Shown piece by piece: positions 53,104-64,000 of a stretch of 64,000 nucleotides of DNA. Within the stretch, counting starts at the first letter, position 1; every line of letters starts with the position of its first letter. This DNA is from Paulinella micropora (lineage: Eukaryota; Cercozoa; Imbricatea; Euglyphida), in contig BJOX01000116.1 of assembly GCA_009731375.1 (NCBI GenBank), positions 370,783-434,782 on the forward strand. Reading direction: 5' to 3'. A program made the position numbers and the translations under genes. The notes under the pieces were generated by a model. It made no database searches. It was not told the origin of the DNA and saw only the letters and a list, made by a program, of their open reading frames with translations.

Positions 53104-53400
53104 GTCTGTGTGTATTGGTGATGATGATGGTGGTGGTGTTGATGATGATGATGATGATGATGATAGAGGTGGTGGTGGTGGCGGTGGTGGTGGTGGAGGT
53201 GATGATGATGATGATGATGATGATGATGTCAACCAACGACAGCGGCACTCCGGTCTGTGTCTCTTGATGATGATTATGATAGCGGTGGTGATGGCGCTGG
53301 TGGTGATGATGATGGAGGGGGTAGTGGTGGTGGTGGTGGTGGTGATGATGATGGATGGTGGTTATTATTATGATTACTATTCATTATCCCTGAAAGGTGT
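53104..53400. repeat. (GATG)n/(GGT)n repeats with exon 14 echo
   Basis: Trinucleotide repeats. At 53225-53252 lies a copy of the exon 14 end (MSTNDSGTP then GTCTGT). Confidence 0.9.
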
Positions 53401-54165
53401 TGGGAGTAGGGGGTGGTGGGTTTGGGGGGAGCCGGAAAATGGAAATTGTGTATCCCCCCCCCCCAAAAAAAAAAACCTTTTCTGCACCCCTCGGAATAAA
53501 TCATAGTTTGTGGGAACCAGCAGGAGTCGGGAGCTCATGTTTGCAGAGTCCCCAGACTCGGTGTTGATTCTGATGTGATTTTTTTGAAATTCACGCAAAT
53601 ATTTGCGTTAAGGGAATGTCCTGAGTGCCTATTTTCTGCACCCCCGTCGGAGTAAATCATGGTTTGTGTGAACCAGGAGTTGGGAGCTCATATTGACAGG
53701 GTGGCTAGCTCCAGACTCGATGTTGATGCTGAAAAAAATTATTTCAGCTAGGGGAGTGTCCTGAATGTCGATTCCTTTTTTTTTTTTTTTTTTAGCCTAT
53801 TTTCTGCACCCCCGTTGGAATAAATCATGGTCGGTGTGAACCAGGAGTTGGGAGCTCATATTGACAGGGTGGCTAGCCCCAGGCTCGATGTTGATGCTGA
53901 TATATTTTTTTGGAATTCACCCAAATCTTTGCTTTAGGGCAGTGTCCTGAATGCCAAAATTCCTTTTTTTAAAAAGCCTATTTTCTGCACCCCCGTCGGA
54001 ATAAATCATGGTTTGTGTGAACCAGGAGTTGGGAGCTCATATTGACAGGGTGGCTAGCCCCAGGCTCGATGTTGATGCTGATTTAATTTTTTTGTAATTC
54101 TCGTACATGTTTGCGTTAGGGGAGTTTCCCGAATGCCAAAATTCCCCTTTTTTGAAGGGGAGTAC
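53401..54165 (-). repeat. Dispersed tandem repeats, family B, right block
   Basis: Four units of about 165-180 bp, each with AAATCATGGTTTGTGTGAACC, GGGAGCTCATATTGACAGG, CTCGATGTTGATGCTGA and an AATTC...CAAATATTTGCG-type end. Reverse complement of the units at 655-1000. Inside intron 14. Confidence 0.85.
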
Positions 54166-55235
54166 TTGCCGGTACCTCCAGCAATTGAACGTACCCTGTC
54201 GACGGGGTAGGGGGGAAGGGGGGGGCTCTCCCCCCGGGAACCCCAGCCCAGCAATTGTACGTACCCCACGCGAAGCAGCAGGCACCAAAATGAATGGCTG
54301 AGAATGCTCCAAGGCTCTAAGAGTTGTTCCAGAAGGGTTTATGCCGGTCACCTACGGCAATCAAACGTACCCTGTCGACCGTTGAAAGGGGGGTTCCGGG
54401 GGTCCCTTCCCCCAGAACCCCAGCCGCCCCCCAGAACCCCAGCTCTGTAATTGTACGTACCCGAAGCGACTTTGCCGGCACCAAAATGAATGGCTGAGAA
54501 TGCTTCAAGGCTTCAAGAATTGTGCCAGCGGGTTTAACGCGGTTACCTCCGGCAATGGAACGTACCCTGTCGACTGTGGAAAGCTGGGGCCGGGGGGGCC
54601 CTCCCCCCGGGAACCCAAGCCCTGTAATTGTACGTACCCGAAGCGAATTAGCCGGCGCCAAAATGAATGGCTGAGAATGCTTCAAGGCTCTAAGAGTTGT
54701 GCCAGAAGGGTTTATGCCGGTTACCTCCGGCAAGTGATTGTACCCTGTCGACTGTGGCAAGAGGGGGGGGGTTTCCCCGGGAACGCAGCCCCGCCATTGT
54801 ACGTACCCGAAGCGAATATGCCGGCACCAAAATGAATGGCTGAGAATGCTCCAAGGCTCCCAAAGCTGTGCCAGAAGGGTTGAGAGGCTGATTTTTTGGT
54901 TTTCACAACCTCGGGACGCGCTCTAGGTAGTGAACGAGTTGAAAAAAAAGATTTACGAAGATTCTGGCAAAATAGTGCCAAAATGAATGGCTGAGAATGC
55001 TCCAAGGCTCTAAGAGTTGTGCCAGAGGGGCTTAGAGGCTGATTCTTTGTTTTTAGCAAGCTTGTAACGAGCTCTTTGTTTATGGATATAGTTGAAATTA
55101 TGAAATTCGAAACGTAATGACAAAGTAGTGTCAAATGGCTGAGATTGCTCCAAGGATGTAAAAGTTGTGCATGTGAGAATGAGAGAACCAGTGACAATGG
55201 GAAGAGAGAGAGAGGGGGTTGAGCACCGCAAACCA
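54166..55235 (-). repeat. Dispersed tandem repeats, family A, right block
   Basis: Six units of about 150-200 bp marked by GAATGGCTGAGAATGCTCCA, and in the first four by GTACCCTGTCGAC ... GCAATTGTACGTACCC. GC-rich cores match the left block at 113-650 in opposite orientation. Confidence 0.85.
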
Positions 55236-55262
55236 TCCTTTCAGGTGTTGGCGCAGTCCCTA

Positions 55263-55327
<65 letters not shown>

Positions 55328-55504
55328 ATCTGCCTTGGAGTGTTGACTGTGACATATTTGAGGGAAATCCCGATGAAAAAACCTAGTCACACTTGCTAAA
55401 CAGAGTTCCAGCCCAATGGCCTCAAGGCGTTAAACTGTGACGCCAACTCATAACCCTTTGGTGGTAGATGCTGGGGAGGAGGGTCGTTGCGCGCGTAAAA
55501 GATC
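55236..55504. other. (ATT)n and unassigned sequence before a gap
   Basis: (TTA)n at 55261-55326, then unique sequence; may be the remainder of another retroelement cut by the gap 55505-55896. Confidence 0.5.
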
Positions 55505-55896
55505 NNNNNNNNNNNNNNNNNNNNNNNNNNNNNNNNNNNNNNNNNNNNNNNNNNNNNNNNNNNNNNNNNNNNNNNNNNNNNNNNNNNNNNNNNNNNNNNN
55601 NNNNNNNNNNNNNNNNNNNNNNNNNNNNNNNNNNNNNNNNNNNNNNNNNNNNNNNNNNNNNNNNNNNNNNNNNNNNNNNNNNNNNNNNNNNNNNNNNNNN
55701 NNNNNNNNNNNNNNNNNNNNNNNNNNNNNNNNNNNNNNNNNNNNNNNNNNNNNNNNNNNNNNNNNNNNNNNNNNNNNNNNNNNNNNNNNNNNNNNNNNNN
55801 NNNNNNNNNNNNNNNNNNNNNNNNNNNNNNNNNNNNNNNNNNNNNNNNNNNNNNNNNNNNNNNNNNNNNNNNNNNNNNNNNNNNNNNNNNNNNNNN

Positions 55897-56135
55897 GGCA
55901 CCGCGATAAACCAGTGGTTAAGGTCTACCATCTGGGACCTGTCGCCAGTTCGATTCCCGTCGGTGCCAGTATTTTCAAAGGATATTTTCTTTGAAAGTAT
56001 TGGTCTATCTGGAAGGCTTGGAGCTGCCTTGCGGGGGTGTCAGTAGAGCCTATCGTCAAATCTTCGTACTCCCCTCGCGGGTGAGACGATGGAGGCACAT
56101 GTGCAGAAATGCATTCGCCATTGACTGAGAAGCAC

Positions 56136-56222
<87 letters not shown>

Positions 56223-56223
56223 G

Positions 56224-56307
<84 letters not shown>

Positions 56308-56309
56308 GT
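55897..56309 (+). mobile_element. tRNA-derived SINE, right copy 1, with 170-bp (ATT)n tail
   Basis: Head 55897-55968 (GGCACCGCGATA...CGGTGCCA; A box changed to AAACCAGTGG), body to 56136, tail (TTA)n to 56306. Opposite orientation to the left cluster. Confidence 0.9.
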
Positions 56310-56576
56310 GGCACCGCGATAGCCCAGTGGTTAAGGTCTACCATCTGGGACCTGTCGCCAGTTCGATTCCCGTCGGTGCCAGTATTTTCAAAGGATATTT
56401 TCTTTGAAAGTATTGGTCTGTCTGGAAGGCTTGGAGCTGCCTTGCGGGGGTGTCAGTAGAGCCTATAGTCAAATCTTCGTACTCCCCTCGCGGGTGAGAC
56501 GATGGAGGCACATGTGCAGAAATGCAATCGCCATTGACTGAGAAGCACTATTATCATTATTATTATTATTATTATG
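56310..56576 (+). mobile_element. tRNA-derived SINE, right copy 2
   Basis: Head 56310-56381 with intact A box TAGCCCAGTGG and B box AGTTCGATTCC, body nearly identical to copy 1, short (ATT)n tail. It follows directly on the tail of copy 1. Confidence 0.9.
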
Positions 56577-56998
<422 letters not shown>

Positions 56999-56999
56999 A

Positions 57000-57134
57000 C
57001 ACCGTGATAGCCCAGTGGTCAAGTTCTACCATCTGGGCCCTGTCGCCAGTTNNNNNNNNNNTTAGTATTAGTATTATTAGTATTAGTATTAGTATTAGTA
57101 TTAGTATTAGTATATTAGTATTAGTATTAATATT

Positions 57135-57178
<44 letters not shown>
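57000..57178 (+). mobile_element. tRNA-derived SINE, right copy 4 (head only, gap) and (TAGTAT)n
   Basis: Head 57000-57051 cut by a gap, then TTAGTA/ATT repeats. Confidence 0.8.
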
Positions 57179-57179
<1 letters not shown>

Positions 57180-57528
57180 GGACACCTTGATAGCCCAGTG
57201 GTCAAGTTCTACCATCTGGGCCCTGTCGCCAGTTCGATTCCCGTCGGTGCCACCAGTATTTTCATTGAACATACCGGTCCGTCTGGAAGTGTTGGAACTG
57301 CCCTTGCGGGGGCGTCATTAGAGCTTATCGTCAATTCTTCGTACTCCCCTCACGGGTGAGACGATGGAGGCGCATGTGCAGAAATGCATCAGCCATTGAC
57401 AGAGAAGCACTATTATTATTATTAGTATTAGTAGTATTAGTATTAGTATTAGTATTAGTATTAGTATATTAGTATTAATTAGTATTAGTATTAGTATTAG
57501 TATTGTCATTATCATTCTCATTATCATT

Positions 57529-57560
<32 letters not shown>

Positions 57561-57571
57561 TATCATCATCA

Positions 57572-57623
<52 letters not shown>

Positions 57624-57626
57624 CAT
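57180..57626 (+). mobile_element. tRNA-derived SINE, right copy 5, with long variant tail
   Basis: Head 57183-57254, body to 57411, then ATT, ATTAGT, ATC and ATT repeats to 57624. The tail adjoins the acceptor of exon 15. Confidence 0.88.
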
Positions 57627-57632
57627 ATGTAG

Positions 57633-57692
57633 GTAAGCAAAGTGTCTAAGATCATGCGGGCGGTGAACCGTTACCTTCTGACCATGTTTGTG
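57633..57692 (+). CDS. P4-ATPase exon 15
   Basis: Acceptor [25 protein letters not shown], donor GTAAGA. K-S-ie-x-x-N-x-x-x-x-x-F is the start of the next membrane segment. Phase 0. Confidence 0.85.
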
Positions 57693-57699
57693 GTAAGAT

Positions 57700-57740
57700 A
57701 GACAGACAGACAGAAAGACAGACAGGTAGGTAGGTAGATG

Positions 57741-57779
<39 letters not shown>

Positions 57780-57851
57780 GGATAGATAAGTAGGTAGGTA
57801 GGTAGGTTAGGTAGGCAGGTAGGTAGGTAGATAGATAGGTAGGTAGGTAGG

Positions 57852-57887
<36 letters not shown>

Positions 57888-57961
57888 CAGATAGATAGAT
57901 AGATAGATTGATAGATTGATAGATTGATAGGTAGGTAGGTAGGTAGGTAGGTAGATAGATA
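57700..57961. repeat. (GATA)n/(GGTA)n arrays
   Basis: On the minus strand these are the (TATC)n tail of the family B copy next to them. Confidence 0.95.
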
Positions 57962-58441
57962 GATGAAATATCGACTAATGTCAGAAAAAAGGAGCTTCTG
58001 ATTTCGTCAACCAGGAAGTCTGTGGGTAAAGTATTAACCCGATGCCCAGCTAAGCCGTGATGTTTGCACGGAAGGGACTGATACAGGCAATACCAAAGCT
58101 CCCTAGTACCAGGCGGGGCCAGGGCTCGTTCCATAAAGCGCCCCTTGCAGAACGAGCTCCCACCTCCATTACAGAGGGCCCAGTAAGCAGATGGAGTTTC
58201 GAGACTGTTCGACAGTCTAGTATAAACCGACAGAGCACTGTGGGTTTTATTCCGGGCTCAACAAGCGAGAAAGGGCACCCTGAGGGAACAGGATTGTGCT
58301 TCCCGTCGCTATTTCGGCATGTGACTTATGGGCGTATGGCTAGGCACACATAAGGCACCCCACCACGGGCCCAGCACACCCACACCATCCCCTAATTCTC
58401 TGTCTGTCGACAGATGGCACCCATTTCAAAAAATCAAGCCC

Positions 58442-58443
<2 letters not shown>
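57962..58443 (-). mobile_element. Family B retroelement copy, minus strand
   Basis: Same 475-bp unit as 46962-47437, inverted, starting at the CTTGGGCTTGATTTTTTGAA end and finishing GTCGATATTTCATC, then TATC repeats. Differences from the other copy are few. Confidence 0.85.
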
Positions 58444-58500
<57 letters not shown>

Positions 58501-58604
58501 GTAGATAGGTAGGTAGGTAGGTGGTCGGTAGATAGTTAGGTAGGTAGGTGGTCGGTAGGCAGGTAGGTAGGTAGGTAGGTAGATAGATAGATAGATAGAT
58601 AGAC

Positions 58605-58690
<86 letters not shown>

Positions 58691-58741
58691 GGATAGGTAG
58701 GTAGGTAGGCAGGTTGGTTGGTAGGTAGGTAGGTAGGTAGG

Positions 58742-58790
<49 letters not shown>

Positions 58791-58918
58791 GGATCGTGAA
58801 CCGTTACCTTCTATGTCTGTGGCACTTTCTATCTATCTATTTATCTATCTATGTATAATATATATAGAATGCCTCTATCCTCGGATATGTAGTGCTGAAA
58901 AAGAAAAAATATCTATCC

Positions 58919-58961
<43 letters not shown>

Positions 58962-58969
58962 CTTCTATC

Positions 58970-59000
<31 letters not shown>

Positions 59001-59059
59001 CTATCTATTTATCTATCTATTTATCTATTTATTTATCTATCTATCTATCTATCTATCTA

Positions 59060-59131
<72 letters not shown>

Positions 59132-59201
59132 CTATCTATCTATCTATTCATCCATCCATCCATCTATCCATCCATCCATCCATCTATCCATCCATCCATC
59201 C

Positions 59202-59266
<65 letters not shown>

Positions 59267-59322
59267 ATCTATCTATCTATCTATCTCAGGTACAAAGCGT
59301 ACTGAGCTTGATCGATCTATCC

Positions 59323-59385
<63 letters not shown>

Positions 59386-59422
59386 CATCTATCTATCCAT
59401 CTATCTATCCATCTATCTATCC

Positions 59423-59463
<41 letters not shown>

Positions 59464-59500
59464 CCTGTCTGTCTATCTACCTACCTACCTACCTGCCCAC

Positions 59501-59545
<45 letters not shown>

Positions 59546-59553
59546 CTCCTATC

Positions 59554-59598
<45 letters not shown>

Positions 59599-59624
59599 CT
59601 CCTATCCTATCTATCTTATCAATC

Positions 59625-59693
<69 letters not shown>

Positions 59694-59711
59694 CATCTAT
59701 CTATCTATCTA

Positions 59712-59772
<61 letters not shown>

Positions 59773-59783
59773 ATCTATCTATA

Positions 59784-59815
<32 letters not shown>

Positions 59816-59824
59816 CATCTATCC

Positions 59825-59873
<49 letters not shown>

Positions 59874-59882
59874 ACTATCTAT
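58444..59882 (+). repeat. Intron 15 arrays with echoes of exons 15 and 16
   Basis: (GATA)n to 58793, (TATC)n from 58915 to 59880. At 58795-58812 is GTGAACCGTTACCTTCT (from exon 15). At 59290-59312 an AG is followed by VQSVLSLID, a copy of exon 16 (VQTVLCLIG). Confidence 0.9.
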
Positions 59883-59887
59883 TTCAG

Positions 59888-59927
59888 GTACAAACTGTAC
59901 TGTGTCTGATCGGGGGCATCATGGCGG
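59888..59927 (+). CDS. P4-ATPase exon 16
   Basis: Acceptor [19 protein letters not shown], hydrophobic membrane segment, ends phase 1 before GTACAA. Confidence 0.75.
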
Positions 59928-60075
59928 GTACAAATACATACACACAGATAGATAGATAGATAGATAGAGAGATAGATAGATAGAGAGATAGATAGATAGA
60001 GAGATAGACAGAGAGAGAGAGACGTAGGTAGGTAGGTAGATAGATAGATAGGTAGATAGATAGATACATAAATAA

Positions 60076-60123
<48 letters not shown>

Positions 60124-60159
60124 ATAGATAGGTAGGTAGGTAGGTAGGTAGATAGATAG

Positions 60160-60473
60160 ATGAGATGTCGCAAAGGAATGTAGTCCTTGCAAAGGAACGC
60201 AGTTTCACATCAAACAGTAATTTGTGTACTCTGCATGTGTCCGGGATGGGAATCACGGGTAGACTGTGTTCTGGAAAAAGAAGAGGAGGAAGGACGTTGA
60301 AGAAAAAGGCAATCTAGGAATGGAGAGTGGGAGGATAAGGAAGAAGAGAAAGAAAAGGAAGCCGTTAGTCCAAGTGTTTTGAGCACCGTAAGCTTGCGCA
60401 AGCTACAATGATGACATTGTATGAGGCCTAAACCCCCGCAGGGACCTAGCCCGGGCTATGCAACACTGGACGG
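60160..60473 (-). mobile_element. 3' UTR of the R2-like non-LTR element, with (TATC)n tail
   Basis: From the ORF stop (60474) down to GACATCTCATC, followed by TATC repeats on the minus strand (60160 downward to about 59945). Shared with the truncated copy at 45607-45822. Confidence 0.8.
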
Positions 60474-62393
60474 CTATGATGGAATGCAGTCACCAATACG
60501 GACTAGAGGAAGATTAGTCCAATTTTTGACTGCACAGGAGCGATAAATCGCAAAAGAGCAACGAGCTACGCAGGAGGATAGCTTGAAGCAAAGGGATTTG
60601 GATTGGGGATGGGAAAAACCCAAGGCGCGGAAACATCGATGAACAGAGAACGATACCATGCCGCGAGCCCCGCATTCGATTGGTCGAAGGTGGCAGGTCC
60701 ATCCGTTGTCCTCGATTTGAGATTTGAGCTTGTTGTATCGGTTGGTCTTGTAGGCTCGTGCGTCAAGGATGTTTTCCTCGACCGGGCACGTTAGCTCGAT
60801 CAGAATACATATCTTGGTAGACAGTGACCAGACAACGATATCGGGGCGGAGGTCAGTGACACAAATGTGGACAGGAAAGGCTTGCTCAGAACCGGTGTAT
60901 TGGGTTTGGAGTTGCCAATCGTTTGCAGTGTCAAGCAGGGATGGTCGATGAAATGACTGTCTCTTAGGCTTCTGCTCGCCCTCTTTCACAAACATAGACT
61001 TTGATTCATTTTGGTCTATAGGGGAGCGTTTGTTATGGCTCTCGATGTGTTTTTGAAGGGGAGCTTCAATAGTGCAGAGCACAGAGTCATGACGCCAGGT
61101 ATAGCGGCCTTGTTTGAGGGCAACATGGCAACCGGAGAGGATGTGGCATAGATGTGCTTGACCAGAACAGAGGGCACACTTGTTGTTGGGAATGATTCCC
61201 CACAGACGTCTAAGGTCGGGGGTAATAACCGAGTTTGTGCTTGCGTTGATGACCCAAGAGATTAAACGGGGATTACGGGTTCCGATGAGGCGAGCCCAGG
61301 AGAGGTCGAAGGGGCATGCGTCTTCAAAACGAAGGAAGCACCCTTGCATGGCTTTGTCCATGTCATGCACTGTGGTTGTCTCAAGTATTGTCTCAGCAGC
61401 TAATTCTAAAACCCTGTCTTTGCGGTCTGTGATGGAATGTTCTTTTGGGTAGCGACCATGGCCAAGTCCGAGATGATCGGATTGGCCTCGATGTTTGAAT
61501 TCAAAATCAACTTGTGCCTCAAGCTTTTCGAGCACAGGCTCTGGTTTCCAGATAGTTCGAAATGTTTCGTGTTTCGTCAGGTTCATCGCATAAATGGACG
61601 AGAGGTGTTTATCTGGGCAGTACTTCAGCATTTGAGCACGGTTGATTTGAAGTCGCTGGTAAAAAGAGACGATGGATTGGAGCTGTAGACCGAATTTCGA
61701 GCGTGGGCGGTAAAGGCAAGAGACCAGAGCTCTTTTGTAGATATTGGCCCATTTTTTGAGGAAGCGGGTCGCAATTTTCTCAAGGGTTTTGGCGAAAGAT
61801 AAGCAGAGGTCATAAATGAGAAATGGCCAGGCAAGTGACTGGACAGCGTAGTGCTGGTATAGCCAAAATTTCATAAAGCCATTGATCGAGCAGCTATCGA
61901 TGGCTTGCATAGAAAGAATGAACTTCTTTTGGATTGTTGCACGTTGTTCGTTTTCGCTGAGGTCATGGTAGACAATCCATCCGAGGTCTTTGAAAGGCTT
62001 GTCAGCGATGAAGTCAATCGGTTTGCCAGTAATAGTAAGGGCGGGGTCGAAGGGTGGGAACGAGATCGGCATTAATCGTTTGAGACCCTTATGGTCGTCG
62101 GCTTTAGTCCAATATTTGAAAGCAAGGCTTTTGCATTTGGGCGGTTTCGCGGCCATTGTTCTGGTCCATGACAGAAATTTGTCAATCATGTTGATGGACG
62201 ATTGACAGTGTTTCGGGGATCGGCTGTGTAGTTTGAGATCGTCAGCATAGGCAGCTTCGTGCACGATTACTTCATCCGTTGAGGTCTTATGTTTGAAATG
62301 GTAACCGTTGTTTTTGGTCAACGGAGGTCAAGTAGTAGATTGAAAACTATATTGAAAAGGAGAGGAGAGATGCAGCATCCTTGAAAGACGCTA
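60474..62393 (-). pseudogene. R2-like non-LTR retrotransposon ORF, 5'-truncated
   Basis: Minus strand. The RT region starts inside a (GATA)n array with FQGCCISPLLFNIVFN (62390-62340); a frameshift near 62320 leads to the long frame with EAAYADDLKLH, the YADD catalytic motif. Downstream are the thumb, a CCHC-like finger (CALCSGQAHLCHILSGC), TWRHDSVLC, and a restriction-like endonuclease pattern (RPDIVVW ... ILIELTCPVEEN ... YNKLKSQ). This order, RT, zinc knuckle, RLE, is that of R2-type elements. The 5' truncation is normal for target-primed insertion. It lies in intron 16 of the flippase gene, opposite strand. Confidence 0.88.
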
Positions 62394-62455
62394 GATAGAT
62401 AGATAGGTAGATAGGTAGATAGATAGATAGATAGATAGATAGGTAGATAGATAGG

Positions 62456-62518
<63 letters not shown>

Positions 62519-62651
62519 GTAGGTAGGTAGGTAGGTACGTAGATAGATAGGTAGGTAGGTAGGTAGGTACGTAGATAGGTAGGTACGTAGATAGGTAGGT
62601 ACGTAGATATGTAGGTAGGTAGGTAGGTAGGTAGTTAGGTAGGTAGGTAGG

Positions 62652-62722
<71 letters not shown>

Positions 62723-62744
62723 GGGGGGGGGGTAGGTAGGTAGG

Positions 62745-62800
<56 letters not shown>

Positions 62801-63030
62801 TAGATAGATGTCTATCATGGCGGGTCATTAAATACATACATACATACATACATACGTTCATACATACATAAATTACATACATACATTACATACATACATT
62901 GAATACATACATACATACATACATACATACATACATACCATACCATACATACTTACATACCATACATACATACCATATCATACATTCTTACATGCATACA
63001 TGCATACATACATACATACATACATACATA
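62394..63030. repeat. (GATA)n, (GGTA)n, (TA)n and (CATA)n arrays
   Basis: Simple repeats between the retrotransposon and exon 17. No gene. Confidence 0.96.
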
Positions 63031-63035
63031 CATAG

Positions 63036-63069
63036 GGTTGTACTACACTGCCTTCAAAGACAGCGCATG
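63036..63069 (+). CDS. P4-ATPase exon 17
   Basis: Acceptor CATAG, completes a Gly codon, then LYYTAFKDSA and TG of a Trp codon; donor GTACGT. The split Trp joins to YL of exon 18, giving WYL, conserved in the family. Confidence 0.8.
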
Positions 63070-63139
63070 GTACGTACGTATTTACATACATGCATACATA
63101 CATACATACACATACAAGTACACACATACATACTTGCAG

Positions 63140-63271
63140 GTATCTGGAACAAGCAATTTTTCAGCCTGTCTTCTACATTCACACATACACACATACACAT
63201 ACACGCACATACACCGAGGTATTTGGAATGAGCGATTCAATCGGCGGGCTACCTGCCTACCGACCACCTAC

Positions 63272-63331
<60 letters not shown>

Positions 63332-63952
63332 TCCCTAGTTGGCTTCTACATACACTACATACACTACATAACACATACATACACACATATATACACATAC
63401 GCAGGTATTTGGAAATGAATGGGTGCATGGTTGGCTACGTACGCACATATGCACACACACATACACACACATACACATAAACACATACATACATAAACAC
63501 ATATCCAGGTATTTGGAAACGAGCCGATTGGCAGACAGGGGTGCGCTGGTTGGCTTACATACACACATACATGCACACATATATAAGCACATAAACACAT
63601 ACATACATACATACATACATACATACATACATACATACATACAGGTATTTGGAATTGAGCGATTTGAGCGGTAGCAGCGCACTGGTTGGGTTACATGCAC
63701 ACAGACATAAACACATACATAAACACATATACATACATACATACAGGTATTTGGAAATGAGCGCTTTGACGGGCGGCGGCTGGTTGGTTTACATACACAT
63801 ACATGCACACAGACATAAACACATAAACACATACATACATACATAAATACATACAGGTATTTGGAAATGAGCGAGTTGACGGGCGGCGGCTGGTTGGTTT
63901 ACATAAACACATATACATACATACATACAGGTATTTGTACATTCATACCATA
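63140..63952 (+). repeat. Eight tandem copies of P4-ATPase exon 18
   Basis: Copies start directly after an AG acceptor at 63140, 63219, 63405, 63509, 63645, 63747, 63857 and 63931. All begin GTATTTGG or GTATCTGG (YLE). Those at 63405, 63509, 63645, 63747 and 63857 are open (for example YLELSDLSGSSALVG, YLEMSALTGGGWLV); 63219 has an early stop and 63931 is truncated. Separated by CATA/CACATA repeats. Confidence 0.85.
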
Positions 63953-63955
63953 CAG

Positions 63956-64000
63956 GTATTTGGCGATGAGCGCTTTGACCGGTAGCGGCGCGCCGGTTGG
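63956..64000 (+). CDS. P4-ATPase exon 18, last copy, cut by window end
   Basis: Acceptor TACAG, YLAMSALTGSGAPVG, open to the end of the window. This copy differs from the others (Ala for Glu after YL). It is the only one not visibly broken by a microsatellite within the window, so it may be the constitutive exon. Confidence 0.6.

Overview
The window is a scaffolded nuclear segment of a eukaryote, with ten runs of N. It shows GT-AG spliced short exons, tRNA-derived SINEs, an LTR retrotransposon, an R2-like non-LTR retrotransposon and very large amounts of microsatellite: (GATA)n, (CATA)n, (ATT)n, (CTT)n and (GA)n. I cannot name the species. A protist, alga or repeat-rich invertebrate would fit. 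Most long reading frames in the microsatellites (YLSI, MYVC and HTYI repeats) are not genes.

Layout. 1-3.3 kb: dispersed tandem repeats and a cluster of tRNA-derived SINEs. 3.3-6.7 kb: microsatellites with a few short minus-strand exons of an unidentified coiled-coil gene. 7018-35261: a complete Polinton/Maverick-type integrated virus-like element. It starts 5'-AG, ends CT-3', has about 0.5 kb terminal inverted repeats and is flanked by a 6-bp target duplication TGCAGG. It carries an rve integrase, GIY-YIG nuclease, S74-type fibre, membrane protein, packaging ATPase, basic and coiled-coil proteins, adenain-like protease, minor and major capsid proteins, a spike-like protein, an ExoX-C-like protein, protein-primed PolB and small zinc-finger proteins. 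Many genes have frameshifts or in-frame stops, so it is an endogenous, decaying copy. Its integrase gene is split by a 7.6-kb LTR retrotransposon (9678-17263) with identical 130-bp LTRs. That retrotransposon encodes one 2265-codon Gag-protease-integrase frame in which I find no reverse transcriptase.

35.3-42.8 kb: unassigned sequence, then microsatellites. 42.85 kb to the window end: the 5' part of a host P4-ATPase (phospholipid flippase) gene on the plus strand. I rebuilt it as 18 very short exons (29-93 nt) with consistent splice phases, set in introns made almost entirely of microsatellites and retroelements. Exons recognised include those with [38 protein letters not shown] and a WYL junction. 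The catalytic DKTGT region lies beyond the window.

The most unusual signal is that most of these exons have one to nine nearby partial or complete copies ('exon echoes'), often keeping the splice acceptor and phase, embedded in the intronic microsatellites. Exon 12 has about nine 3' fragments; exon 18 has nine copies in 0.9 kb. The same pattern appears in the minus-strand gene at 3.3-4.1 kb.

Other themes: the (TATC)n arrays grow from the 3' ends of two retroelement families and the (ATT)n arrays from SINE tails. The virus-like element carries palindromes at gene ends and just before start codons. Its internal stops include several Trp codons changed by G-to-A.
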